From CAIKMD01 sp963729935 (GTDB taxonomy: Bacteria; Pseudomonadota; Alphaproteobacteria; ATCC43930; CGMCC-115725): a DNA stretch of 64,000 nucleotides. The stretch lies in contig CAVSPW010000010.1 in assembly GCA_963729935.1 (NCBI GenBank), positions 186,001 through 250,000 on the forward strand. Direction: 5' to 3'. Below are positions 16,564 to 26,189 of the stretch, one piece after another. Position 1 is the first letter of the stretch; each line of letters starts with the position of its first letter. A model generated the notes under the pieces. It had not been told where the DNA came from. It saw nothing but the letters and a program-made list of their open reading frames with translations, and searched no databases. Both the position numbers and the translations under genes were made by a program.

Positions 16564-18395
16564 ATGCCGTCCAAGCCGCTTCTCCGGTCGTTATGCCTTG
16601 CCACGACCGCGCTCTGCGGCCTCGGCCTGGCGCCCGCCATGGCCAAGACCACGGAACGCCGATCCAGCACGTGATCATCATCGTCGGCGAGAATCACACT
16701 TTCGATAATCTCTTCGGCACCTATCGGCCCAAATCCGGCCAGACCATCGACAATCTCTTGAGCAAGGGGATCGTCAACGCCGACGGCACGCCCGGCCCGA
16801 ATTTTGGGAAGGCCGCGCAGAAGATCGGCCTCGATCAGGTCAAATATCACGCCGAGACCTATTCGACCGGCGCCTACGCGACCCTGCCGCAGCCCTACAC
16901 CACCTACGGGATCGGCCTGCCGCAAGGCGTTCCCGACACGCGCTTCCCCGCGAACCTGCCCAACGGGCCGTACCAGATCAGCAAATACGTGCCCTATGCC
17001 GCCTATACCGGCGATCCCGTCCATCGCTTCTTCCAGATGTGGCAGGATTATGATGGCGGCCGCATGGACAAATTCGCCTGGGTCGAACAGACCATCGGCA
17101 CCGGATCGAACGGCTTGCCGCCGCCCGCCGGCGGATTCAATCCCATGGAAGGCGCGATCTCCCTGGGCTTTTACAACATGAACCCCTTCACCGACGCGCA
17201 GGGCCATACGCAGCCCGGCGACGCGTCGATCTTCAAGCAGCTCGCGGACACTTACGCGATCGGCGACAATTACCATCAGGCGGTGATGGGCGGCACGGGC
17301 GCCAATTTCCAAGCGCTCGTCACCGGCGACGCGGCTTACTTCACCGATTTGAACGGCCATCCGGCGGTGCCCTTCGCCAACCAGATCGAAAATCCCGATC
17401 CCTATCCGGGCACCAACAATTACTACACGCAGGACGGCTATAGCGGCGGGTCCTACGTCAATTGCGCCAATTCCTTCGCGCCCGGCGTCGATTCGGTGAA
17501 TGACGAGCTGCAAAAGCAAGGCGTCAGGCACAACAATTGCGCGCCCGGCCATTACTACCTGCTCAACAACTACAACCTCTATTGGAACCAGACGAGCAGC
17601 AGCCCGCGCACGATCGCCGCGAACTCCTTCACCCTGCCGCCGCAAAGCCTGCCGACCATCGCCGACGACATGACGGCGCATGGCGTGTCGTGGAAATATT
17701 ATTCGGGCGACCGCGGCAACGATGCGACCGTCTTCCCCAATTCGGTCGACGGCATCCCGCTGCTGTTCCATTCCTATTGCGGCATCTGCGATCCGCTGAC
17801 CGGCTATATCAGCATCATGACCAACCCCAGCGAGGAGGCAAAGCTCCAGAATTACGGCGCCTTCCTCAACGACGTGCATAACGGGACCCTGCCCTCGGTG
17901 TCCTTCGTGCGTCCCTTCGAAAGCCTGGCGGGGCATCCGGCGGATTCGACCACCGATCTCTACGAGGTCTTCATCCAGGATCTCATCAAGCAGGTGCAGA
18001 GCAATCCCGCGCTTTGGGCCTCGACCGCGATCTTCATCACCACCGACGAAGGCGGCGGCTACTATGATTCAGGCTATATCCAGGCGCTCGACTTCTTCGG
18101 CGACGGCACCCGCATTCCGTTCATCGCGGTCTCGCCCTTCGTCAAGAAGGCCTATGTCGATCACACCTATTACGACCATGTCTCGCTGTTGAAATTCATC
18201 GAGGCGAATTGGAATCTTCCGGCGATCTCGCATCGCAGCCGCGACAATCTGCCGAACCCCGAAATGGGCCGGCGGAACCAGTACCAGCCCACCAACGGCC
18301 CGGCGATCGGCGATCTCATGAACCTCTTCGATTTCACGGATCACGATCACTCAGACAACGACCATGAGCATGGTCACGGCCACGATCGCGGCTGA
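16564..18395 (+). pseudogene. Secreted phosphoesterase (phospholipase C / acid phosphatase family), signal peptide out of frame
   Basis: The body (frame open from 16593 to 18395) is a phosphoesterase-family enzyme: QHVIIIVGENHTFDNLFG at the start, GVSWKYYSGD mid-way, and the metal-binding ITTDEGGGYYD near residue 490. It ends in a His/Asp-rich tail (DHDHSDNDHEHGHGHD). A strong Shine-Dalgarno and ATG at 16564 open a classical signal peptide (PLLRSLCLATTALCGLGL, then APAMA), but this frame stops at 16674. Supplying one base near 16651-16653 (after AAG ACC AC) would join the signal to GTPIQHVIII. As read, the product could not be exported intact. Substrate (phospholipid or phosphomonoester) is not determined. 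Confidence 0.8.
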
Positions 18396-18422
18396 GACCT
18401 GATCGCGGGGACGAAACTCCCG

Positions 18423-18449
18423 GCCGGCCGCCATGTCCCGGCGGCCGGC
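18423..18449. terminator. Hairpin between convergent genes
   Basis: GCCGGCCGCC at 18423-18432 pairs perfectly with 18440-18449 across a seven-base loop. It lies between the 3' ends of the phosphoesterase (plus) and coq10 (minus) genes, 28 bases after the former. There is no strong T-run, so it is a plausible but weak bidirectional terminator. Confidence 0.45.
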
Positions 18450-18519
18450 TTCACTGCAAGAGCCGCGTCCCGAAAGCGCCGCTCTTTTTTTTCTCGAAGC
18501 GCGAAGGGGCCTGCGCGGC

Positions 18520-18984
18520 TCAGGCCGGCTTCGCCGCGGCGCCGCCCTTGCCCGGCTCGCCATAGAGCGCATGCGCCCGGGCCTCGAACGCGCCGACCAT
18601 GCGCTTGACCGCCTCGTTGAAGAGCACCTTCACGATCCCTTGGAGGAAGCGCGAGCGGAACTCGAAATCGACGTAGAAATCGATGAGGCAGCCGCCATCC
18701 TGCGGCACGAAATACCAATGGTTGGTGAGATATTTGAACGGGCCCTCGCTGTAGCTCACATCGATATGGTCGGGCCGATTGAGGACGACGCGCGAGGTGA
18801 AGCGCTCGCGCACCATCTTGTAGCCGATCAGCAGATCGCCCAGAATCTCGTCGCCCTTGCGCTCGCGGATGCGCGCGCCGACGCACCAGGGCAGGAATTC
18901 CGGATAGCGCTCGATATCGGCGACGAGGTCGAAGAGCTGCGCCTGGCTGTAGGGGAGAAGCTTCTTCTCGGCGTGGGTCGGCAT
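18520..18984 (-). CDS. Coenzyme Q-binding COQ10/RatA-type START protein
   Basis: A 154-residue START/SRPBCC-fold protein. Landmarks are YSQAQLFDLVADIERYPEFLPWC at 13-35 and GPFKYLTNHWYFVP and FEFRSRFLQGIVKVLF later, typical of the ubiquinone-binding COQ10 family, which delivers or shields quinone in respiration. The start at 18984 (MPTHAEKKLLPYS) matches the family; the frame is open to 19074 but that overlaps the lipA 3' end. It is the last gene of the minus-strand run beginning with pdhA, directly after lipA, an order often seen in alphaproteobacteria. Confidence 0.87.
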   Translation of the reverse strand: MPTHAEKKLLPYSQAQLFDLVADIERYPEFLPWCVGARIRERKGDEILGDLLIGYKMVRERFTSRVVLNRPDHIDVSYSEGPFKYLTNHWYFVPQDGGCLIDFYVDFEFRSRFLQGIVKVLFNEAVKRMVGAFEARAHALYGEPGKGGAAAKPA

Positions 18985-19015
18985 CGGCGCGAGCCTTAAC
19001 GCGAGGTTTCGAGGT

Positions 19016-19960
19016 CTAAGGAGCGGGCGCCGCGAGCTTGGCGCGGCGCGCCGCGCGCAGCTTGGCGAAGTCATCGCCCGCGAGATAGGACGAGCGCGTC
19101 AGCGGCGAGGCCGCGACCATGAGAAATCCCTTGCCGAAGGCGTGATGCTTCAGCGCATCGAATTCTGCGGGCTCGAGGAAGCGCCCGACGGCATGGTGCT
19201 TCAGGGTCGGCTGAAGATATTGCCCGATGGTGAGGAAATCGACATCGGCCGCGCGCAGATCGTCCATCACCTGCAGGACTTCCGCGATCTCCTCGCCCAG
19301 CCCCACCATCAGCCCCGATTTGGTGAACATCGACGGATCGAGCTGCTTCACGCGATCCAAGAGCTTCAGCGAATGGAAATAGCGCGCGCCCGGCCGGACG
19401 CTGGGATAGAGCCGCGGCACGGTTTCGAGATTGTGGTTGAAGACGTCGGGCCGCGCCTCGACCACGCGCTCGAGCGCGCCGTCCTTCTTCAAAAAATCCG
19501 GCGTCAGCACCTCGATCGTCGTGTTCGGCGCGGCGTCGCGAATCGCCTTGATCGTGGCGACGAACTGCCCCGCCCCGCCATCCGCCAGATCGTCGCGATC
19601 GACCGAGGTCACGACGATGTGGTTCAAACCCAGCCGCGCCACCGCCTCGCCCACATGTTGCGGCTCGTGCGGGTCCAGGAGATCGGGCTTTCCGGTCGCG
19701 ACATTGCAGAAGCTGCAGGCGCGGGTGCAAACCGCGCCGAGGATCATCACGGTCGCGTGCTTTTCCTTCCAGCACTCGCCGATATTGGGGCAAGCCGCCT
19801 CTTCGCACACGGTGTTGAGCTTCAAGGCGCGCATCAGGTCGCGGGTCTCGAAATATTCGCGGCTGTTGGGCGCCTTCACCCGGATCCAGGCCGGCTTCTT
19901 GAGCGCCGGATTGTCGGGCCGATGGGCTTTTTCGGGGTGGCGGAGCGGCGGATTTTCCAT
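19016..19960 (-). CDS. lipA: Lipoyl synthase
   Basis: Radical SAM enzyme inserting two sulfurs into octanoyl groups on the lipoyl domains of PDH and related complexes. The auxiliary cluster cysteines are in CEEAACPNIGEC and the radical-SAM cluster in CTRACSFC. The C-terminal serine of the auxiliary cluster is in SPLTRSSY. Start 19960 (MENPPLRHPEK) gives 314 residues; an in-frame start at 19996 is also possible. It sits downstream of lpd, with a dinB gene between, so the lipoate-making enzyme is encoded with the complexes that need it (lipoyl domains at 22309-23619 and 23636-25024). Confidence 0.95.
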   Translation of the reverse strand: MENPPLRHPEKAHRPDNPALKKPAWIRVKAPNSREYFETRDLMRALKLNTVCEEAACPNIGECWKEKHATVMILGAVCTRACSFCNVATGKPDLLDPHEPQHVGEAVARLGLNHIVVTSVDRDDLADGGAGQFVATIKAIRDAAPNTTIEVLTPDFLKKDGALERVVEARPDVFNHNLETVPRLYPSVRPGARYFHSLKLLDRVKQLDPSMFTKSGLMVGLGEEIAEVLQVMDDLRAADVDFLTIGQYLQPTLKHHAVGRFLEPAEFDALKHHAFGKGFLMVAASPLTRSSYLAGDDFAKLRAARRAKLAAPAP

Positions 19961-20020
19961 CGCTTCAGATGTGGCGAGGCCGGGGCCGAGCGTCAAGCGC
20001 GATCCGCCGCCGGCGCGGGC

Positions 20021-20533
20021 TCACGCGATCACGTGCGGCACGACGAGGAAAAGATCCGTGTCTTCGGTCTTCTCGCCGAGCGCAGTGATGAGCGCATGGG
20101 CCTGGCCGCGGTGATGGGTCTGGTGATTGAAGAAATGCGTGACCAAGAGGCCGCGCGGCGCGCCGATGTCGCGCTGCGCCGCGGCGCTGAACCAGGTCAA
20201 ATCCTGATCGAGCCAGGCTTGGTCGACGCCGGCCGCCCATGCCTCGATCCGCGCATCGGCCGCGACGCGCTGCTCTTGGAGAGCGGCGAAATCGTCGATC
20301 CACTGAACGCTCTGCTTCAGCCCGCCTTCGGGCTTTTCCCAGCCGGCGAAGCGCGACATCCAGGTGCGGTCGGCCCAGAGGAGATGCGCCAAAGTCTTGT
20401 GCAAGGAGCCCCAGAAGGCGCCGCGATCTTCCTTGCGCCGTGCGTCCGAAAGGCGCGAGGCCGGGCCGTAGAGCCGCCGGTTCATCTCGGAATTATAGGC
20501 CGCCATGGTGCGTACATAAGAAGGCGTGATCAC
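20021..20533 (-). CDS. DinB family protein
   Basis: A 170-residue four-helix-bundle protein of the DinB/YfiT family. Metal-ligand histidines are visible in LHKTLAHLLWAD and in the C-terminal HFFNHQTHHRGQ. Members include bacillithiol or mycothiol-dependent transferases and damage-inducible proteins, but the function of this one is unknown. It lies between lpd and lipA on the same strand (39 bases after lpd, 60 before lipA), interrupting an otherwise functional PDH/lipoate block. Confidence 0.87.
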   Translation of the reverse strand: MITPSYVRTMAAYNSEMNRRLYGPASRLSDARRKEDRGAFWGSLHKTLAHLLWADRTWMSRFAGWEKPEGGLKQSVQWIDDFAALQEQRVAADARIEAWAAGVDQAWLDQDLTWFSAAAQRDIGAPRGLLVTHFFNHQTHHRGQAHALITALGEKTEDTDLFLVVPHVIA

Positions 20534-20572
20534 GGCGCCTCGCTTTCTCGCCGTGGCGGATGCCGCTGGCGC

Positions 20573-21973
20573 TCAGATATGGAGCGCGCGGCCATAGGCT
20601 TCGAGCACCAATTCATGCATCGTCTCCGACAAGGTCGGATGCGGGAAGACCGTCGCCATCAAATCCTGCTCGGTGCCTTCCATGGTCTTGGCGATGACAT
20701 AGCCCTGGATGAGCTCGGTCACCTCGGCGCCGATCATATGCGCGCCCAGGAGCTCGCCGGTCTTGGCGTCGAACACGGTCTTGATGAGCCCCTCGGGCTC
20801 GCCCAGCGCGATCGCCTTGCCGTTGCCGATATAGGGAAAGCGCCCGACCTTGACCTCGCGGCCGCCTTCTTTCGCCTTCTTCTCGGTGAGGCCGACGCTC
20901 GCCACTTGCGGCATGCAATAGGTGCAGCCCGGGATGTTGCCGACATTGAGGGGGTGGACATTGTTGAGGCCGGCGATGCGCTCGACGCACATCACGCCTT
21001 CATGCATCGCCTTATGCGCGAGCCAGGGCGGGCCGACCACGTCGCCGATCGCATAGAGGCCGGGCTCGCCGGTCTTGCACCACGGATCGATGACGATATG
21101 GGTGCGCTCGACCTTCACCTTGGTCTTCTCGAGACCCAAATTCTCGACATTGCCGACGATGCCCACGGCGAGGATCACCCGCTCGACCGTGACGGTCTGC
21201 GATTTATCGCCGCTGACCAGCGTCGCCGTCACGCTGTCGGCGCCCTTCTTCAATTCCGTCACATTGGTCGAGGTGAAGATCTTCATCCCCTGCTTCTCGA
21301 AGGATCGCTTGGCGAAGGCCGAGATCTCCTCGTCCTCGACCGGCAGCACGCGATCCAGCACCTCGACCACCGTCACCTCGCAGCCGAGATTGCGATAAAA
21401 GCTCGCGAACTCGATGCCGATCGCGCCCGAGCCGATGACGAGCAACGATTTCGGCAAGGAAGGCGGCACCATCGCCTCGCGATAGGTCCAGACTAGCTTG
21501 CCGTCGGGCTCGAGCCCGGGAAGCGCGCGCGCCCTGGCGCCCGTCGCCAGGATGATGTTCTTCGCCGCCAGCGTGGCGACAGCCTTGCCGTCCTTCGCCA
21601 CGTCGAGCCTGCCGCCACCCGCCAAGGTCGCCGTGCCGTCGAAGACGGTGATCTTGTGCTTCTTCATCAGGAAGGCGACGCCATTGGAGAGCTGCTTCGC
21701 CACCTTGCGCGAGCGCTCGACGATCTTCTTGGTGTCGAAGCTGATCTCCTTCGCCGAGAAGCCGTAATCGCCCATATGATGGAGAAGATGATTGATCTCG
21801 GACGAGCGCAGCAGCGCCTTCGTCGGGATGCAGCCCCAATTGAGGCAGATGCCGCCCAAATTCTCGCGCTCCACCACCGCCGTCTTCATGCCGAGCTGCG
21901 CCGCGCGAATGGCGGCGACATAGCCGCCGGGTCCGCCGCCAATGACGATCGTGTCGAAAGATGTGTCGGCCAA
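20573..21973 (-). CDS. lpd: Dihydrolipoyl dehydrogenase (E3)
   Basis: FAD-dependent disulfide oxidoreductase of 466 residues that reoxidises dihydrolipoamide in the pyruvate dehydrogenase complex, passing electrons to NAD+. The FAD motif GGGPGGYVAA is at the N-terminus, the redox disulfide is in GGICLNWGC, a second nucleotide motif is GSGAIGIEFAS, and the catalytic His-Glu pair is in FPHPTLSE near the C-terminus. It has no N-terminal lipoyl domain. A 103-codon membrane protein gene separates it from pdhC, only nine bases upstream. Confidence 0.96.
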   Translation of the reverse strand: MADTSFDTIVIGGGPGGYVAAIRAAQLGMKTAVVERENLGGICLNWGCIPTKALLRSSEINHLLHHMGDYGFSAKEISFDTKKIVERSRKVAKQLSNGVAFLMKKHKITVFDGTATLAGGGRLDVAKDGKAVATLAAKNIILATGARARALPGLEPDGKLVWTYREAMVPPSLPKSLLVIGSGAIGIEFASFYRNLGCEVTVVEVLDRVLPVEDEEISAFAKRSFEKQGMKIFTSTNVTELKKGADSVTATLVSGDKSQTVTVERVILAVGIVGNVENLGLEKTKVKVERTHIVIDPWCKTGEPGLYAIGDVVGPPWLAHKAMHEGVMCVERIAGLNNVHPLNVGNIPGCTYCMPQVASVGLTEKKAKEGGREVKVGRFPYIGNGKAIALGEPEGLIKTVFDAKTGELLGAHMIGAEVTELIQGYVIAKTMEGTEQDLMATVFPHPTLSETMHELVLEAYGRALHI

Positions 21974-21982
21974 ACTGCGCTC

Positions 21983-22294
21983 CTAAAATTTCAGCAATGC
22001 AAAGGCAACTACCAGCATGCAGTCCATCACGCACTCATCCGCAACAACGCAAATGCGCCCGCAAAAAAGAACAAAGCCTCCAAGAAAAACTGAGGCTTTC
22101 TTTCGGTGGTAGTTACCGTCTTCGGTGAAAAGCGAACCCACGAGCAATGCGAACGGCGCGAAAAGGTATAGAACCCAGCGCCACCCAGACTTCACGTCAT
22201 CCAGGGCAGCAAGAAAATGATAGGCTCCGACAGCGAAACAAGCGATTGCTCCGATAAGCAGAATAGATAAGCCGATCAGGAGCGCCGGGTTCAT
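21983..22294 (-). CDS. Small membrane protein inserted in the PDH operon
   Basis: A 103-residue protein starting at MNPALLIGLSILL, with GGAG five bases before the ATG at 22294. It has three to four hydrophobic segments (about 3-27, 39-56, 70-86 and 90-101), short charged loops (DDVKSGWR, TEDGNYHRKK) and three cysteines near the end (FCGRICVVADECVMDC). I do not recognise the family. It lies between pdhC (14-base gap) and lpd (9-base gap) on the same strand, so it must be co-transcribed with them. Its base composition is visibly less GC-rich than its neighbours, suggesting later insertion. Confidence 0.68.
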   Translation of the reverse strand: MNPALLIGLSILLIGAIACFAVGAYHFLAALDDVKSGWRWVLYLFAPFALLVGSLFTEDGNYHRKKASVFLGGFVLFCGRICVVADECVMDCMLVVAFALLKF

Positions 22295-22308
22295 GCTTGC
22301 TCCTTGTA

Positions 22309-23619
22309 TTAGAGCAACAACGCGCCCGGCGCCTCGATCAGCTTCTTGAACGCCGACATGAATTGCGCGCCGATCGCGCCGTCGACCACGCGATGATCGA
22401 AGGTCGCGGTGCAGCTCATCACCGTCGCGACCGTCAGCGCGTCGTCCTTCACCACGGCGCGCTTGTCGCCCGCGCCGACGGCGATGATCGCGCTTTGCGG
22501 CGGGTTGATGACGGCGGTGAATTGCCTCGTGCCGTACATGCCGAGATTGGATATGGAGATCGTGCCGCCCTGGAACTCGTCGAGCTTCAGCTTGCCGTCC
22601 TTGGCGCGCTCGGCGAGCTCGCGCATCTCGGCCGAAATGAGCGGGATCGCCTTCTTGTCGGCATGCTTGATGATCGGCGTGATGAGCCCTTCGGGCAAAG
22701 CCACCGCGACGGCGACATGAACGTCCTGCCATTGCAGGATCGCGTCCTCGCTCCAGGATGCGTTGACCGCCGGCACTTTGCGCAAGGCCAAGGCCGCGGC
22801 CTTGATGACGAAGTCGTTGACCGAAGTCTTGACGCCGAGCGCATCGTTGATGTCGGCGCGCACCTTCAAGAGCGCGTCGATCGCGCAATCGACGGTCAGG
22901 AAATAATGCGGCACCGCTTCGGATTCGCTGAGCCGGGTGGCGATCACGCGGCGCATGCCGGTGATCGGCTGCTCGGTGAAAGGCGCGTTGCCGGCGAGGG
23001 CGGCGACTTGCTCCTTGGTGTAGCGCACGCCGCCGACGGCGCCCGGCGCCGCCGGGATCGGCATCGAAAGCGCGCGCGAAGCGGGCGCGGCGGTTGGCAA
23101 ACGCGCCGCGCCGCCTTTCATCGCCGCCTCGACATCCTGCTTGACGATTCGGCCATGCGGGCCCGAGCCGGCGATGCGCGCGAGATCGAGCTTGGCCTCG
23201 GCGGCGATCCGCCGCGCCAGGGGGCTGGCGAAAACGCGCGCGCCCGGCGCGTGGCCGTTGGCGCGCGCCGGCGCCGGCTGCGCGATCGCGGCCGGCGCGG
23301 CGGCGGGCGGCGAAGCGGCCGCGGGCTTCGCGGGCGCGGCCGCCGGCTTGGCCTGCGCCAGGGCGCTGGCGTCCTCGCCTTCCTCGAGAAGGACGGCGAT
23401 GGGCTGATTGACCTTCACCCCTTGCGCGCCTTCGGGCACGAGAATGCGGCCGAGCGTGCCTTCATCGACCGCTTCGAATTCCATCGTCGCTTTGTCGGTC
23501 TCGATCTCGGCGATGACGTCGCCGGCCTTGACCGCGTCGCCTTCCTTCTTGTGCCATTTGGCGATGGCGCCCTCGGTCATGGTCGGCGACAGGGCGGGCA
23601 TCAGGAGTTGGATCGGCAT
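22309..23619 (-). CDS. pdhC: Pyruvate dehydrogenase E2, dihydrolipoamide acetyltransferase
   Basis: E2 core of the pyruvate dehydrogenase complex, 436 residues, transferring acetyl from lipoamide to CoA. Domains in order: one lipoyl domain (1-80) with lysine in ETDKATMEF, an Ala/Pro-rich linker, the E3/E1-binding domain (ASPLARRIAAEAKLDL to GRIVKQDVE, about 128-163), and the catalytic domain with the active site DHRVVDGA near residue 414. It follows pdhB after 16 bases. Confidence 0.96.
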   Translation of the reverse strand: MPIQLLMPALSPTMTEGAIAKWHKKEGDAVKAGDVIAEIETDKATMEFEAVDEGTLGRILVPEGAQGVKVNQPIAVLLEEGEDASALAQAKPAAAPAKPAAASPPAAAPAAIAQPAPARANGHAPGARVFASPLARRIAAEAKLDLARIAGSGPHGRIVKQDVEAAMKGGAARLPTAAPASRALSMPIPAAPGAVGGVRYTKEQVAALAGNAPFTEQPITGMRRVIATRLSESEAVPHYFLTVDCAIDALLKVRADINDALGVKTSVNDFVIKAAALALRKVPAVNASWSEDAILQWQDVHVAVAVALPEGLITPIIKHADKKAIPLISAEMRELAERAKDGKLKLDEFQGGTISISNLGMYGTRQFTAVINPPQSAIIAVGAGDKRAVVKDDALTVATVMSCTATFDHRVVDGAIGAQFMSAFKKLIEAPGALLL

Positions 23620-23635
23620 GCGGTCTTGCTCCCGC

Positions 23636-25024
23636 TCAGCGGTAAAGAACCGCTTTCGCGGCGGCGATCACATCGGCGGCTTGCGGCAGCGCCATGTGCT
23701 CCAGATTGGCGGCATAGGGCAGCGGCACGTCCTTGGCCGTGACGCGCTTCACCGGCGCGTCGAGCCAGTCGAAAGCTTGCTCCATCATCTGCGCGGCGAT
23801 CTCGCTGCCGATGCCGGCATAGGCCCAGCCTTCCTCGACATTGACGATGCGGTTGGTCTTTCGCACCGACGCGACGACGGTCTCGATGTCGAGCGGCCGA
23901 AGGGTGCGCAGATCGATCACCTCGGCGGAGATGCCCTCGTTGCCCAAGGCCTCGGCGGCGTCGAGCGCCAATTGCACCATGCGCGAATAGGCGGTGATGG
24001 TGACGTGCTCGCCCGCGCGCATGATCCGCGCCTTGCCGATCGGCACGGTGTAATCGGGCGCCTCGGGCACGGCGAAGCTCGCGCCGTAGAGCAGTTCGTT
24101 CTCCAGGAAGATCACCGGATTGGGATCGCGGATCGCCGATTTGAGCAGACCCTTGTGATCGGCCGCGTCGAAGGGCGCGATCACGATGAGCCCGGGCACA
24201 TGCGCGTACCAGCTGCCATAATCCTGGCTGTGCTGCGCGGCGACGCGGGAGGCCGCGCCATTGGGGCCGCGGAAGACGATCGGGCTGTGCATCTGCCCGC
24301 CCGACATGTAGCGCGTCTTGGCCGCCGAATTGATGAGCTGATCCATCGCCTGCATGGCGAAGTTCCAAGTCATGAACTCGACGATGGGCCTGAGGCCCGC
24401 CATCGCGGCGCCGATGCCGATACCGGCGAAACCGTGCTCCGAGATCGGCGTGTCGATGACGCGGCGCTCGCCGAATTCCTGCAACAGGCCCTGGCTCACC
24501 TTATAGGCGCCCTGATATTCGGCGACTTCCTCGCCCATCAGAAAGACCGTGTCGTCGCGACGCATCTCCTCGGCCATCGCATCGCGCAAGGCCTCGCGTA
24601 CGGTAAGATTGACCGAAGACCCGGTCCATTCCGGCGCGGCGGCGGCGGCGGCGGCTTTCGGCGCGGGCGGCGGCGGCGCGGCCGCCTCGGGGGCCGGCTG
24701 CGCCGCGATAGGCGCGGGCGCCGTCGCCGGTTGCGCGCGCGGCGCGGCGAGCGGCGCCTTCGCGGCCTCGTCGACGCTTTCATCCTCGCCGGCGATCACC
24801 GCGATCGGCAGATTGACCGCGACATGCTCGGTGCCTTCGGGAACGATGATCTTGGCGAAGGTGCCTTCGTCCACCGCCTCGATCTCCATCGTCGCCTTGT
24901 CGGTCTCGATCTCGGCGAGGATGTCGCCGGCCTTGACCGGATCGCCGGGCCGCTTGTGCCATTTGGCGATCTTGCCTTCGGTCATGGTCGGCGACAGCGC
25001 CGGCATCAACACATCGATCGGCAT
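23636..25024 (-). CDS. pdhB: Pyruvate dehydrogenase E1 beta with N-terminal lipoyl domain
   Basis: Beta subunit of the E1 pyruvate decarboxylase, 462 residues. Unlike the enterobacterial enzyme it carries its own lipoyl domain (1-80, lysine in ETDKATMEI), nearly a copy of that in E2, followed by an Ala/Pro linker and the transketolase-type domains from about 135 (TVREALRDAMAEEM). This fusion is characteristic of alphaproteobacteria. It starts four bases after the pdhA stop, so translation is coupled. Confidence 0.96.
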   Translation of the reverse strand: MPIDVLMPALSPTMTEGKIAKWHKRPGDPVKAGDILAEIETDKATMEIEAVDEGTFAKIIVPEGTEHVAVNLPIAVIAGEDESVDEAAKAPLAAPRAQPATAPAPIAAQPAPEAAAPPPPAPKAAAAAAAPEWTGSSVNLTVREALRDAMAEEMRRDDTVFLMGEEVAEYQGAYKVSQGLLQEFGERRVIDTPISEHGFAGIGIGAAMAGLRPIVEFMTWNFAMQAMDQLINSAAKTRYMSGGQMHSPIVFRGPNGAASRVAAQHSQDYGSWYAHVPGLIVIAPFDAADHKGLLKSAIRDPNPVIFLENELLYGASFAVPEAPDYTVPIGKARIMRAGEHVTITAYSRMVQLALDAAEALGNEGISAEVIDLRTLRPLDIETVVASVRKTNRIVNVEEGWAYAGIGSEIAAQMMEQAFDWLDAPVKRVTAKDVPLPYAANLEHMALPQAADVIAAAKAVLYR

Positions 25025-25028
25025 GGCG

Positions 25029-26051
25029 TCAGGCCTCCGCGTAGACGTCGGTCCAGAGCTCCGACGGATCGGGCTCGGGACTGTCTTGCGCGAATTCGGC
25101 CGCGGCGGTGACGATATCCTTGATCTGCTTGTCGAACTCTTTGAGCTTCGCCTCGTCGGCGAGCGCGCCCTCGAGCAACCGGTTCTTCATCTGGTCGATC
25201 GGATCGTGCTCCTGGCGCATGCGGTTGACTTCGTCCTTGCTGCGATATTTCGCCGGATCGGACATGGAATGGCCGCGATAGCGGTAGGTCTGCATCTCGA
25301 GGATGTAGGGACCCTTGCCCGAGCGCACATAATCGACCGCCTCTTCGGCGGCCTGCGCCACGGCAATGACATTCATGCCGTCGACCGAATGGCCCGGAAT
25401 CCCGAAGGGCGCGCCGCGCCCGAACAGATCATGGCTCGCGGAGGCGCGCATGACCGAGGTGCCCATGCCGTATTTGTTGTTCTCGATGACGTAGAGCACC
25501 GGCAGCTTCCACAAAGCCGCCATGTTGAAGCTCTCGCTCACCTGGCCCTGATTCATCGCGCCGTCGCCGAGGAAGGTGACGCTGATCTTGCCATTGTCGC
25601 GATAGCGGTGCGCGAAGCCCATGCCGGTGCCGATCGGCACCTGCGCGCCGACGATGCCGTGCCCGCCGAAGAAATTCTTCTCGCGGCTGAACATGTGCAT
25701 GGAGCCGCCCTTGCCCTTGGAATAGCCGCCGCGGCGTCCGGTGAGCTCGGCCATCACACCCTTGGGGTCCATGCCGCTCGCCAGCATATGGCCGTGATCG
25801 CGATAGGAGGTGACGATGGTGTCGCCCTCCTCGACCGCCGCCATCACGCCGACCACGACCGCCTCTTCGCCGATATAGAGGTGGCAGAAGCCGCCGATGA
25901 GGCCCATGCCGTACATCTGACCCGCCTTCTCCTCGAAGCGGCGGATCAGGAGCATGTCGCGGTAAAGCTGCAGCATCTTGGCCGGCGGCGGAAGCGGCGC
26001 GGCCTCCGGCTCGTTACGGCTCGATTTCGGCTTGCGTTTGACGACGGCCAT
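25029..26051 (-). CDS. pdhA: Pyruvate dehydrogenase E1 alpha
   Basis: Thiamine-diphosphate-binding subunit of E1, 340 residues, catalysing decarboxylation of pyruvate. The ThDP motif runs from GDGAMNQG to ENN about 30 residues on. RYRGHSMSDPAKYR is the conserved phosphorylation-loop region of the eukaryotic homologue. It is the first gene of the operon and is preceded by an AT-rich region holding a perfect palindrome at 26190-26210. Confidence 0.96.
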   Translation of the reverse strand: MAVVKRKPKSSRNEPEAAPLPPPAKMLQLYRDMLLIRRFEEKAGQMYGMGLIGGFCHLYIGEEAVVVGVMAAVEEGDTIVTSYRDHGHMLASGMDPKGVMAELTGRRGGYSKGKGGSMHMFSREKNFFGGHGIVGAQVPIGTGMGFAHRYRDNGKISVTFLGDGAMNQGQVSESFNMAALWKLPVLYVIENNKYGMGTSVMRASASHDLFGRGAPFGIPGHSVDGMNVIAVAQAAEEAVDYVRSGKGPYILEMQTYRYRGHSMSDPAKYRSKDEVNRMRQEHDPIDQMKNRLLEGALADEAKLKEFDKQIKDIVTAAAEFAQDSPEPDPSELWTDVYAEA

Positions 26052-26189
26052 CGCGTTTTCCCTAAATCCGGTCGACTAGGCCGCCCGATTTCGGAGGCGG
26101 CGATCGCGGTTGCCGCCTAACATGGTCTCGACTTCTCAACAAGGCAATAACCCTGTGGACAAAATACTGTTTTGCAACACAAAATGAAA

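Noticed and set aside
19142..21496. 784-codon plus-strand open frame across lipA, dinB and lpd
   Set aside because: Runs antisense through three well-supported genes and has no recognisable domain.
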